64,000 nt of DNA, from the NCBI GenBank assembly GCA_016709155.1, contig JADJEI010000006.1:248001-312000 (forward strand), written 5' to 3'. This stretch comes from Ignavibacteriales bacterium. GTDB taxonomy: Bacteria > Bacteroidota > Ignavibacteria > Ignavibacteriales > Ignavibacteriaceae. Positions 34,553 through 43,802 of the stretch are shown here, piece after piece. Below the pieces are notes generated by a model. It was given only the letters and a program-made list of their open reading frames with translations, searched no databases and was not told where the DNA came from. Numbering within the stretch: the first letter of the stretch is position 1; each line of letters opens with the position of its first letter. Made by a program: the position numbers and the translations under genes.

Positions 34553-35723
34553 TCTTCCGGTATTAATTCTTTCCGGTCATGCCATTGCATTGGGAGTAAT
34601 TCGCTCCCTTGGGTCAAAAGGTGTGCCTGTGTACGTCGTCAGTTATGATACAAAAGATATGGCGTATAAATCAAAATTTATACAGCAGCATTTTGTTCTA
34701 CCCCATCCTGAAAAAAATGCTGAAGAATTTATTGCGGGATTATTAAGGATACATGACAAAATCGGTAAGGCGTTAGTTTTTCCCGCAGATGATCCTACTT
34801 TAGTAGCGCTTTCAAAAAATATAGATTTATTAAAAGCAAAATTTATTATAGCGAGCCAGGATTGGTCTATCATAAGCAAGGTAATTAACAAAGACATGAC
34901 TTACGCTGTTGCTGAGAAAGTTGGTGTACCATTTCCAAAAACACTTTCGTTGGATGAAACTATCACAATTACAGAGGATTTAATAAAAGAATTTCGATTC
35001 CCCTGTTTAGTTAAGCCTGTCCAGAGCCACATTTATTTTGATATCTTTAAATCTAAAATGGCTATAGTAAATAATATTGAAGAGTTAAAAAATCAGTTTG
35101 AGCAATGTAAAAAATATAGCTTAGACGTTACGTTACAGGAAATTATAGAAGGAGATATCACCCAGGGGTTAAACTTCAACTCGTTGATTTACAACGGCAA
35201 GATTAAGCAAGGATTTACTGCTTATAAAGTCAGGATGACCGACAATGGCTATGGAATTCCCGTTATTGTTCGCAGCCGTGAAATGATAAAGGAATTGTGG
35301 GATTACTCCGAAAAATTACTATCTGAAATGGGATATGAAGGTTATTCAAATGTCGAATTTAAATATGATAAAAGGGATGGGTTATATAAATTACTTGAAG
35401 TGAATGGCAGATATAACAGGTCATCACTGCTATCGGCGGAATCCGGAATAAATTTCCCCTGGATTCAATACAATTATATTATTAATGGTATAGACTTTAA
35501 GCAAAATGATTACGAAAAAGGTTTTTACTATGTGGATGAGTTTAAGGATTTTCAAGAAAAAATAAAAAAACTTTTAAGTGGTAAAGAAAATTTGTTGAGA
35601 TTTCTAAAAACTTATTTCTCGAAAAAAGTCTTCGCAATTTTTTATTCAAAAGATATGAAGCCTTTTTATAAGCATTTCGCGGATGGCTTAAAGTTATTAT
35701 TTGATTTCAACAGAATTTTATAA
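34533..35723 (+). CDS. ATP-grasp ligase
   Basis: About 396 aa from ATG 34533 (the frame is open from TTG 34527). It overlaps the methyltransferase by 20 nt. The fold is ATP-grasp: N-terminal Rossmann-like half (VLILSGHAIALGVIRSLGSKGVPVYVV), an ATP-binding loop region (FRFPCLVKPVQSHI), and the Mg/ATP-binding end (YSNVEFKYDKRDGLYKLLEVNGRYNRSS). Such enzymes join a carboxylate to an amine. In glycan operons they can attach an amino acid to a sugar acid, but the substrate here is inferred only. Confidence 0.85.
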   Translation: MKQNNNNLPVLILSGHAIALGVIRSLGSKGVPVYVVSYDTKDMAYKSKFIQQHFVLPHPEKNAEEFIAGLLRIHDKIGKALVFPADDPTLVALSKNIDLLKAKFIIASQDWSIISKVINKDMTYAVAEKVGVPFPKTLSLDETITITEDLIKEFRFPCLVKPVQSHIYFDIFKSKMAIVNNIEELKNQFEQCKKYSLDVTLQEIIEGDITQGLNFNSLIYNGKIKQGFTAYKVRMTDNGYGIPVIVRSREMIKELWDYSEKLLSEMGYEGYSNVEFKYDKRDGLYKLLEVNGRYNRSSLLSAESGINFPWIQYNYIINGIDFKQNDYEKGFYYVDEFKDFQEKIKKLLSGKENLLRFLKTYFSKKVFAIFYSKDMKPFYKHFADGLKLLFDFNRIL

Positions 35724-35742
35724 ATTATAAAGAAAGTTAAAC

Positions 35743-36582
35743 ATGGAATTGATTACAGAAATTGAACAAAGTGAGTTACTAAAAACTGATAAAAAAAATC
35801 CTGCTATCGGTCTTGAAGAAGAACGATTGAAACATATCTCTGATATTGAAGATTTTGATATGTTTCATGAGAGACACCGAATTTTCCCCGCAATATTTGA
35901 AACCAGAAATCATAAAAAAATTATTGATGTTTCAGCAGGGATCGGTGCTGCCGCAAACAGAGTGAATAAATATTACAAGGCTGATCTTTTATGCAATGAG
36001 TTAGCACCCAAATGTTTAGAGTCACTAAATAAATTAGGATTAAAAACAACATCCTTTGATCTTGATGATACTTCCAAACCGTATCCATTAAAAGATGGTG
36101 AATTTGATGCGGTAATTTCACTCGCCACAATAGAACATCTTTATAACATTGATAACTTTTTCCATGAAGCGAGAAGAATACTTAAAGATGATGGGTACAT
36201 CTATATTTCAGTTCCGAACTATAATGGGTTAAGTTACCTTATCCCACTTATATTTAAAGGAAAGAATTTTCACGAACCATTAAATCCTAAAGACAGTTAT
36301 GAATTTTATGCTCATCTCAGATATTTCACTCATTTGAGCCTCATTAAATATATCAGTTCATTCGGATTTACTGCAGAGGCTGTTTATCTTGGTAAACCTG
36401 AAATGGGAACCCGTTACTTAAAATTCAAATCAAAACACAAAGTTGGCGCTGCAATTTATAAGGCGTTGATGCTTACCATGTATTCTGTTTTGTCGCCTCG
36501 CTGGGCGTCCGAACCGGTCATCTGTTTTAAGAAAAGAAATGACTCAAAATTAGTTCTTAATCCGCGTAAAAAAATATTGTAA
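35743..36582 (+). CDS. SAM-dependent methyltransferase
   Basis: A 279-aa class I methyltransferase: motif I IIDVSAGIGAAANRV (about 60-74), acidic residue in LCNELAPKCLESL, post-motif DLDDTSKPYPLKDGEFDAVISLATIEHL and the FHEARRILKDDGYIYISVPNY block. The motif I glycine pattern is weaker than usual (AGIGAA). It is in the same operon as the first methyltransferase, 19 nt after the ATP-grasp gene. It probably modifies the same intermediate at another position. Confidence 0.85.
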   Translation: MELITEIEQSELLKTDKKNPAIGLEEERLKHISDIEDFDMFHERHRIFPAIFETRNHKKIIDVSAGIGAAANRVNKYYKADLLCNELAPKCLESLNKLGLKTTSFDLDDTSKPYPLKDGEFDAVISLATIEHLYNIDNFFHEARRILKDDGYIYISVPNYNGLSYLIPLIFKGKNFHEPLNPKDSYEFYAHLRYFTHLSLIKYISSFGFTAEAVYLGKPEMGTRYLKFKSKHKVGAAIYKALMLTMYSVLSPRWASEPVICFKKRNDSKLVLNPRKKIL

Positions 36583-36592
36583 ATAATAATGG

Positions 36593-37225
36593 ATGAAAAC
36601 AGCGGATATTAGATTTATTGTTCTTGAATTATTTACGGTGCTATTGGTCTTCATTGTTGGATTCATTGGACTCGTTTTTGAAATTCCTTTTGCTAATCTG
36701 ACAGCAAATCCTATTTCACTTCTTGATCTGCCGTTTTATCAGGGTATTTTGCAAAGAATAGGAGTTATACTCTGGGGCGGCACAGTTCTAATTACACTAT
36801 TCAGTTTTTCTGTTCTGAAATCATCTGAAAATCTAAAAGACATAAAAAAGTTTTTGCTTTATTCAGGAATATTTTTCGGATACTTTTTGATGGATGAACT
36901 TCTGTTAATTCATAATTTTATTTTACCAAAAGTTTTTAATATTCATCAGCTAATTGTATTGATCGTTTATGTAATTCTTACAGTTCTTTTATTACTCAAG
37001 TTTAGAAATCTTATTAAAAAAAATAACATATCGCTTTTCGCTGTTGCAGTCACTTTTCTTGGCTTGTCGGTTTTAGTTGATATCTTAAGTTATTTAAATG
37101 TTGTGCGGTTTAGTTTTAGATACTTGTTGGATGACGGGTTGAAGTTTTTAGGAATAGCGAATCTTTTTATTTATTACTTAATTTATTGCAGATTCGCATT
37201 GAGAAAATTGACGATAAAGTTGTAA
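36593..37225 (+). CDS. Multi-TM protein of unknown family
   Basis: A 210-aa protein with six hydrophobic segments (for example TVLLVFIVGFIGLVFEI, LLYSGIFFGYFLM, LIVLIVYVILTVLLLLKF, FAVAVTFLGLSVLVDIL). It lies 10 nt after a methyltransferase and before a glycosyltransferase. A role in anchoring or flipping glycan parts is suggested by context only. No family motif is recognised. Confidence 0.65.
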   Translation: MKTADIRFIVLELFTVLLVFIVGFIGLVFEIPFANLTANPISLLDLPFYQGILQRIGVILWGGTVLITLFSFSVLKSSENLKDIKKFLLYSGIFFGYFLMDELLLIHNFILPKVFNIHQLIVLIVYVILTVLLLLKFRNLIKKNNISLFAVAVTFLGLSVLVDILSYLNVVRFSFRYLLDDGLKFLGIANLFIYYLIYCRFALRKLTIKL

Positions 37226-37290
37226 TTAAAAAGTTGTTTTAATATAAGTTTATTCATTTCAAATGTTACCTAGAAAAAAATCATTTAAGT

Positions 37291-38484
37291 ATGATTCATA
37301 ACAAAGCACGTAAAAATGTATTAATGGTAGTGCATTCCCGCCTCCCCGCCGATGTAAGAGTTAGAAGGGAGGCTGAAGCCTTAGTAAGTGAAAATTATAA
37401 TGTCGATATCATTTGCTTAAACCAAACTGATCGCCCTAAAAAGGAAACCATAAATGGTGTAAATATATATAGGGTCAACATGCTGCGAGAAAGACCATCC
37501 AAATATAAATATGCGCTTAGGTATATTAATTTTTTTCTTAGAGCTTTTTTCATAGCAAATAAATTATCGTTAAAAAATAAATATTCTTTTGTTCATGTTC
37601 ATAATATGCCGGACTTCCTGGTATTTGTTCCGATGATTCAGAAATTATGGAGTGCAAAAATAATTCTTGATCTTCACGACCCCACCCCCGAAGTTTTTAT
37701 GGCGAAATACTATGATGGGCATGACAGCTTAGGCATAAAGTTTTTAAAATTCCAGGAAAAGATCAGTATAAAATTTGCCGATAAAATAATTACTACAAAC
37801 ATTTCATTTTTAGAGACTTTTGTATCAAGGGGGTGTCCTGAAGAGAAGATTACCATTGTTATGAACTCACCTCAGAATACTGTTTTTAAAATTGGTACTA
37901 TTGATAGCGATAATTCTATTCGAAGTGACAAATTTATAATTATGTATCACGGTACACTGGTTGAGCGTCATGGTCTCGATACCGCTTTAGAAGCCATAGG
38001 CATATTAAGACACACTATCCCAAATTTAGAGTTCTGGGTGTTTGGGGAGGGGGATTATACAAAAACTTTTTTAAATAAAGTTAAGGATTTAGATTTGCAG
38101 GATATCGTTAAGTATTCAGGATTAGTTAGTCTTGAACAAATATCAGCAACTATACCTAAAATATCAGTCGGAATAATTCCGAACAAAATCAGTCCATTTA
38201 CAAATATTAATTTTCCAACAAGAATATTTGAATATCTTTTTTATAACAAACCAACGATTGTTCCAAGAACCAGAGGGATAAAAGATTACTTTGATGAAAA
38301 TTCTATTTTCTTTTTTGAATCTGGTAATGCCAAAAGTCTTTGTGAAATGATTCTAAATATTTACTCCTATCCGAAAGATGCAGCTGCTATTATAACTGCG
38401 GGCGTTAAAGTGTATCATCAATATACCTGGGAAAAACAGAGACAAAATTTATTAAACGTTTATAACTCACTCAGAAAAGGATAG
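37291..38484 (+). CDS. Glycosyltransferase family 4
   Basis: A 397-aa GT-B enzyme. Opening VLMVVHSRLPADVRVRREAEALVSENY (10-36) and FVHVHNMPDFLVF are GT4 N-terminal signatures. The C-terminal donor-binding half has IMYHGTLVERHGLDTALEAI, GEGDYTK, YSGLVSLEQI and INFPTRIFEYLFYNKPTIV with the Glu of the EX7E motif at the end. It is the last gene of the operon and probably transfers a hexose to a lipid-linked or surface glycan. Confidence 0.92.
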   Translation: MIHNKARKNVLMVVHSRLPADVRVRREAEALVSENYNVDIICLNQTDRPKKETINGVNIYRVNMLRERPSKYKYALRYINFFLRAFFIANKLSLKNKYSFVHVHNMPDFLVFVPMIQKLWSAKIILDLHDPTPEVFMAKYYDGHDSLGIKFLKFQEKISIKFADKIITTNISFLETFVSRGCPEEKITIVMNSPQNTVFKIGTIDSDNSIRSDKFIIMYHGTLVERHGLDTALEAIGILRHTIPNLEFWVFGEGDYTKTFLNKVKDLDLQDIVKYSGLVSLEQISATIPKISVGIIPNKISPFTNINFPTRIFEYLFYNKPTIVPRTRGIKDYFDENSIFFFESGNAKSLCEMILNIYSYPKDAAAIITAGVKVYHQYTWEKQRQNLLNVYNSLRKG

Positions 38485-38706
38485 CGATTATATTTCATTC
38501 AAAAAAAAACTTTGTTATTCCATTTAATGTTTTTTTTCTGAGCGGTAAAACAAAAATCCCAGGTAAGGTTATTTTTCAATTAAAAAATTTATAATTAGAA
38601 GGTAAGGAATAGAAAAAGGTGATTGCTTAACTTTAAATTAGAAATTAGATCGAATCCCGTTTCTAATGGCAATAAATCTAAATTAAGACTTAAGAATTGA
38701 ATATCT

Positions 38707-39630
38707 CTATTGATTTGTGTGCTTCCACTTAAAATGTCTTTCAATTTCAGAGGAATATTTTGAACCAATTTTTTCTTTGTGCAAATTAAGCCAATCTGAA
38801 AATGCAGTTGTTCCATTTGGTTTTTGTTTGGACGTAAGCATTTCATCCATAAGTCCTTTGAGTTCATTATGTGTTAAAATATTATCACGTAAAGCTAATC
38901 CGATTAGTTTACCGAATATAATTCCAATGGGAGGAGGAATATGTATTAACTTAGCAGCCGGTTTGATATTAGAGGTGATGAGCTGCACAAATTCCTGAAA
39001 TGTAAATGACTCCGGTCCAATTGCATCAAGTATAACAGAGTTTTCTTCTTTGGAGCTTTCAATCGCAATTGAAGCTAAGTCCTCGACAAATACAGGCTGC
39101 ACGCGGTATGCCCCATCCCCAAAAATCGGGAAGAGTGGAAATTTCCGGATCAGCCATGCAATATTATTTACGAGAATATCTTCATCACCAAAAACTAAGG
39201 TGGGTCTAACAATACTATAAGGAACACGTGAATTAATTAATGCTTTTTCCTGTTCAGCTTTACCGGAATAATAAGGCAGATCAGAATTTTCAGAAGCGTT
39301 TGTTACGCTAATATGAACAATGCGTTTAATCCCGGCTTCTTTAGCGCAGTTAAAAAGTGTAATTGTATTTTTGATAGTCTGCCGGTAAGTTTGATTGTCA
39401 TACTCAAATCGAATCCAATAAGTGTTATAAAGTGTAGATGCGCCGCGCAGACTCGCAGTCAATTCCTGTGGGTTGTTGAAATTATATGGAAATGCTTTTA
39501 TCGCACTGCCAAATGGATTTGGTTTATCCGGATGAGTTGTGATCGTAATAACTTCTTCCCCATGCTCCAATAATTTGCGGGTAATGTATTTACCAATATA
39601 TCCAAAGGAACCTGTTACGACATTAAGCAT
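38707..39630 (-). CDS. NAD(P)-binding epimerase/NmrA-like SDR protein
   Basis: A 307-aa extended/atypical short-chain dehydrogenase: Gly-rich loop VVTGSFGYIGKYI (4-16), D-acceptor region LRGASTLYNTYW, and the active-site YYSGKAEQEKAL (YxxxK at about 124-128). The C-terminal third (QEFVQLITSNIKPAAKLIHIPP) is like NDUFA9/NAD-dependent epimerase family proteins. The role could be redox modification of a sugar or quinone assembly. It is monocistronic on the minus strand. Confidence 0.88.
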   Translation of the reverse strand: MLNVVTGSFGYIGKYITRKLLEHGEEVITITTHPDKPNPFGSAIKAFPYNFNNPQELTASLRGASTLYNTYWIRFEYDNQTYRQTIKNTITLFNCAKEAGIKRIVHISVTNASENSDLPYYSGKAEQEKALINSRVPYSIVRPTLVFGDEDILVNNIAWLIRKFPLFPIFGDGAYRVQPVFVEDLASIAIESSKEENSVILDAIGPESFTFQEFVQLITSNIKPAAKLIHIPPPIGIIFGKLIGLALRDNILTHNELKGLMDEMLTSKQKPNGTTAFSDWLNLHKEKIGSKYSSEIERHFKWKHTNQ

Positions 39631-40012
39631 TTGAAAATCTCTTTAAAATTAAGGAAGGATTTTTTTAGATAAATGATGTAAGCAATTTTTACTTACATAA
39701 ATATAACAAATAATGATTGTTTGAATTTAGTCTATGCAATAAATTCCATAGAGAACCTAAAGAACTTTTTTGCTTGTATTTTCGTCTCAGGTTCTCAATG
39801 CGATTTATCGCATTGAAAATGCATACAACAAAAAGCCTTAACGGTTTTAACCGTTTATTCAGATGTTGAAATAAAAAAATAGATTTTTCAAAACGAATAA
39901 TTTTATTTTTTCCCTTCATACAACTTATAATTTATTGAACCTTTTTTTTAATGTCTATTGGTTAATTTAGTCATGAAAAAATTATCAGAAATTAAATCGG
40001 AAAGAAATTAAA
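39631..40012. other. Intergenic region with REP copy 3
   Basis: This 380-bp region is mostly the composite repeat at 39732-39856 plus AT-rich flanks. A minus-strand open frame over it (39689-39919) runs through the palindromes and is not a gene. Confidence 0.6.
39732..39856. repeat. REP/BIME-like composite repeat, copy 3
   Basis: Palindrome B (39732-39751, one mismatch), AGAACC, a spacer, GGTTCT, palindrome C (39796-39815) and A' (39840-39855). It lacks the left A arm seen at 18.3 kb. Confidence 0.85.
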
Positions 40013-40663
40013 ATGAAGAAATTATTATTTAGCAGTTTAATGACTTTATTACTGTTTAGTTCGTGCAGTGAAACCGTGAACGATATTGTTGACAGTTCGA
40101 TTACTGCCAATCAAAAAAAGGATGAGGTATTGCAGACCGCAAAACAGGATTTTGCTTCTGATGCGGAGATTGCTGCAATCTACGGAAGGAATGTAAGCCA
40201 GAGCGGTGAAGTTGATTTATTAAATCTTGAAAATGCTTTTGTGTATGTTGTTCAGTCTGATATTATGCAGAGCAATGAATTTTATGTACCGGTGTTTGGT
40301 GCAGGTCCTGTAAAATCTCCAATAAATTTTGATGCCATGATTCAATTAGTAAAAGACACAACGGCGGCAAATATTCTCGGATCAGTTTTCGGCACACTTG
40401 CTACAGCTTCAATTGATCCAGCAGCAAATTATGATGATAGCCCATCGGCTGTGCAAACGGCATTGATTAATGGGGGGAGTGCTTTCATCACTCAAAATAC
40501 TAACACAAAAATTGATATGCTGCTTGTGCCGAGCAAATCAATTGATTCAACTTCTATAGTTAATTCTGCAGACTGGCTTATAAACTTTTACTCTGATTCC
40601 AATTCGCTGGTTTTGTGGATTAATAGTGAATCAGGAATAGTGACAACTTTATCAGGGAATTAA
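40013..40663 (+). CDS. Lipoprotein of unknown function
   Basis: A 216-aa protein with signal peptide and lipobox (LLLFSSCSE). The mature part is acidic, with hydrophobic strands (DAEIAAIYGRNVSQSGEVDLLNLENAFVYVVQS, WLINFYSDSNSLVLWINSESG). No known family. It is convergent with the glycosidase gene, with which it shares a bidirectional hairpin. Confidence 0.75.
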   Translation: MKKLLFSSLMTLLLFSSCSETVNDIVDSSITANQKKDEVLQTAKQDFASDAEIAAIYGRNVSQSGEVDLLNLENAFVYVVQSDIMQSNEFYVPVFGAGPVKSPINFDAMIQLVKDTTAANILGSVFGTLATASIDPAANYDDSPSAVQTALINGGSAFITQNTNTKIDMLLVPSKSIDSTSIVNSADWLINFYSDSNSLVLWINSESGIVTTLSGN

Positions 40664-40718
40664 TGAATCATTCTTAAAATGAAAAACAATAATTAATTTT
40701 TTCAATTAAGATTTACCA

Positions 40719-40760
40719 AAAGATTTTTGCTCACGTGAGAAATCACCTGAGCAAGATCAT
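40719..40760. terminator. Convergent hairpin terminator
   Basis: TTGCTCA (40727-40733) pairs with TGAGCAA (40748-40754), extended by TCA/TGA and AAAGAT/ATCTTT arms. It overlaps the last codons of the glycosidase gene and can serve both converging transcripts. Confidence 0.65.
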
Positions 40761-43607
40761 CTTTTTAGTTTGAATAAAATCATCGGTTTCAATTTTATAA
40801 AAATAAACTCCGCTGCTTAATTGTTCACCAAGATTGTTTTCTCCAAACCAGGGAACAGTATATGTTCCGTTATTCAATTCTTCATCAACAAGTGTCATCA
40901 CTTCCCTGCCGAGTATATCGTAAACTTTAAGTTTTACAATTCCCGGTTTAACTATTTGAAATACAATTTCAGTTGAAGGATTGAAAGGGTTTGGGAAGTT
41001 TTGTTCAAGATTATATTCTTCAACCACTTGTGTATTAATCAGTTCTACTTCAGAGAGTAAATCTGGTTCAGGATCCGGCAGCTTTACTGAAGTGTAAAGT
41101 CTCAGCTCACCCGGCTCTAAAGGAAATTGTGATTGCGTACTTACCACATCTAAACTGTCACCGGAAAAATATTCATACCACCACCCTGTTCTGCTGAAAT
41201 TTCCACTGACAGTACCTGACTGCACATTAAAATTGCCGACAATTCTAACATCCATTGAAGGATCATTAATTTCAATTCGTTTGCTGAAACCTGAAACATC
41301 TAAAATGAAATCTGTGCTGCGAAATGCTTCATAATTTTCTTTAAGATTGGAAAGCGCAGAAAATACTTTATAGACTTTTAATCTTCGCGGATCATCAAAG
41401 TAATCCCAACGAATTGGTTTTTCACCTAATCTTCCGTTATAATCAATCGAGTAATCATAACCAAGTTCACCAAACTGCCATATCATTTTAGGTCCCGGGA
41501 TCGTAAGAAAGAAAGCGCCGGCAAGTTTCATTCTGTTAAGCGCCTGTGAAAGTTCTTTAATATTGTAATCTCCAAAAGAATTTCCGTACTGAAGATTTTT
41601 ATACATCAGTCTTTCTTCATCGTGGCTTTCCATATAAGTGACAAGATGAGGGAAAGACCACCCCCTTGTTTTGTATGAGCCCCAGCTAAGATCAGAAGCA
41701 TATCCCATTGTGGCTTCATTGTACTCATGATTCATATTTCCCCAAAGCATTGCACCATAAGTTGATAATTCTATTTCTTCGCTGTTCTCGGCAAAGTGTT
41801 CAAGAATAACATAAGCCTGCGTATCAACGCTCCAGATTACATTAGCCATTCTTTCAAGTATAGAAATTCTTGCTGCATCATAAGCCCATCCATCACCGGG
41901 TGTATTTGTAAATCCTTTTGTAAAATCAAATCTGAAACCATCCACCTTGAAATCGTTTAGCCAGTGCTTGTTTACACGATCAACAAAATATTTTGTGGCG
42001 CCGCTTTCATGATTAAAATCATTTCCAAAACTAAAAACAGGGTTGGGGGAAACCTGATTGAACCAGGGGTTATTAGCTGCAGGACGATTGTTCGCTGAAT
42101 CCCAATACAAACGAACAAGCGGGCATTGACCATAAGCATGGTTTAATACAATATCAAGAATTACTGCCATCCCCATGCTATGTGCTTTATCAATAAAAGA
42201 TTTTAATTGATCAGCAGGACCGTAATATTTATCAAGTGCATAATGAAAACTTGAATTATAACCCCAACTGCTGTTTCCTTCGAATTCCATAACAGGCATA
42301 AGTTCAATTGCATTGATGCCAAGATTTTTTAGATAGTTCAAAGTATCTTCCAAAGTGTCGTAATCGTGTGCCGTAATAAAATCGCGGATGAGTAATTCAT
42401 AAATAACTAAATCGGTTTTTAATGGCTTTTGAAAATCTGTTACCTGCCAGTCGTAAGGTGTTTGTGCTGTTTGGAGAACAGAAACAATTTCGCCTGTTTT
42501 ACCGTAAGGGTAGGGTTTTAAATTCGGATAAGTCGAAGCGGAAATATATTGATCGTTTGAAGGATCGAGTACTTTTTCTGAATATGGTTCGGCTATTCTT
42601 ATTTCACCATCAACAAGATATTGAAAAGCATATTCTGTCTGTGGAGTTAATCCTGAAATAGTAATCCACCAAATTGTGCTGTCGGGTGTGATTTCATTTT
42701 TATTCATAAAATAATTTATATCAGCTTTCCAATCATTAAAATCACCAATTACATAAATAAAATTTTTGTAAGGTGCATAAAGAGCCAGCGTCACGGTAGA
42801 ATTATCAACGTAATTAATTCCGAGATCATTTCCTGCAGGCAGGGGTAAATTAACAATGGGTGGATTAATCATAATAACAAATTCGCTTGTATCCGAACTT
42901 CCTGAAACACTATTTGCAATAGCAGAAATGTAATTAGCGCCAACAGAATAGTTCGCTGCGAAGAAATCATATTGAAGTTCGGTCGTATTTGTTTGTGCCA
43001 CCTGCAGCCCATTCACGAATAAAGTGAAATCCTGCACAAGTGTTCCAAGTTCAACACAAGTTAGAGAAATATTTAGAGTATCATCATCATTCATAAAATA
43101 TGGAGAGCGAAGTGGATCGCCATACAAAACTGAAACTTGTGGATTATTTACAACAATCGTCAAACCGGCTTCATAAAGGTCGGCAAAAATATCCGCCCCA
43201 CCCACATCGCGACCTGTTTTAGTAGCATCGGCACTTCTAAAAACAAAAGCAAGTTGTTGAATGTGTTCATTTGCGTCTGTGACAGAATAAAATTCACGCG
43301 GATATCCAATTGTCAACTCATATAAATCAGTTCCAATTCGGGTAAGAGCCGGTTGATTTGAGTTGTTTCCCCAATCACCGATAACGTGTTTCCAATCCGA
43401 AGGACCGCTGCTAAAATTAGTGATCACTCCCGTGTGAGCATAAACAGTCCCGGTGTATCCTTCAAGTCCCCCATCCCCTTCCTGCGCATTAAACTGAATT
43501 GTGATAGAATCATTTTCAGTTGAGTATTCCGGAATTGTTACGATTACCTGAGAGAAAACTTTAGTAATCAGTATTGTAAGAAAAATAAGTGTGAGTCTTA
43601 GCTGCAT
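40743..43607 (-). CDS. GH13 alpha-glucan-acting enzyme with T9SS sorting domain
   Basis: A 954-aa exported protein: signal peptide (LTLIFLTILITKVFSQ), about 300 residues of beta-rich domains including a CBM48-like segment (FIYVIGDFNDWKADINYF), then a GH13 barrel. Catalytic motifs are DIVLNHAYG, DGFRFDFTKGF (nucleophile Asp), VILEHFAE (acid/base Glu) and ESHDEERL (Asp). The C-terminal 80 residues are a T9SS sorting domain (QNFPNPFNPSTEIVF, LSSGVYFYKIETDDF). It should be a cell-surface or secreted enzyme acting on starch/glycogen-type alpha-glucans. The exact specificity (branching enzyme, pullulanase or amylase) is not certain. Confidence 0.9.
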   Translation of the reverse strand: MQLRLTLIFLTILITKVFSQVIVTIPEYSTENDSITIQFNAQEGDGGLEGYTGTVYAHTGVITNFSSGPSDWKHVIGDWGNNSNQPALTRIGTDLYELTIGYPREFYSVTDANEHIQQLAFVFRSADATKTGRDVGGADIFADLYEAGLTIVVNNPQVSVLYGDPLRSPYFMNDDDTLNISLTCVELGTLVQDFTLFVNGLQVAQTNTTELQYDFFAANYSVGANYISAIANSVSGSSDTSEFVIMINPPIVNLPLPAGNDLGINYVDNSTVTLALYAPYKNFIYVIGDFNDWKADINYFMNKNEITPDSTIWWITISGLTPQTEYAFQYLVDGEIRIAEPYSEKVLDPSNDQYISASTYPNLKPYPYGKTGEIVSVLQTAQTPYDWQVTDFQKPLKTDLVIYELLIRDFITAHDYDTLEDTLNYLKNLGINAIELMPVMEFEGNSSWGYNSSFHYALDKYYGPADQLKSFIDKAHSMGMAVILDIVLNHAYGQCPLVRLYWDSANNRPAANNPWFNQVSPNPVFSFGNDFNHESGATKYFVDRVNKHWLNDFKVDGFRFDFTKGFTNTPGDGWAYDAARISILERMANVIWSVDTQAYVILEHFAENSEEIELSTYGAMLWGNMNHEYNEATMGYASDLSWGSYKTRGWSFPHLVTYMESHDEERLMYKNLQYGNSFGDYNIKELSQALNRMKLAGAFFLTIPGPKMIWQFGELGYDYSIDYNGRLGEKPIRWDYFDDPRRLKVYKVFSALSNLKENYEAFRSTDFILDVSGFSKRIEINDPSMDVRIVGNFNVQSGTVSGNFSRTGWWYEYFSGDSLDVVSTQSQFPLEPGELRLYTSVKLPDPEPDLLSEVELINTQVVEEYNLEQNFPNPFNPSTEIVFQIVKPGIVKLKVYDILGREVMTLVDEELNNGTYTVPWFGENNLGEQLSSGVYFYKIETDDFIQTKKMILLR

Positions 43608-43802
43608 ATTTTTTCCATTAAATATTAAATTCTTTTCTGATTTTAAAATAAAGAAAATTTAATTGTTCAAATAACCATTAATAATCTCAAGTACTCCGTA
43701 ACTTATTGTAAATAAAGAAAAACTGATTGGATATTATTGCGATCTCACTTAATTTTCCATCACAATTTTATCAATCCATAAATAAATCAAAATAGGAATT
43801 TT

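Noticed and set aside
39689..39919. Minus-strand frame over REP copy 3
   Set aside because: It is translated palindrome and spacer sequence; no plausible protein.
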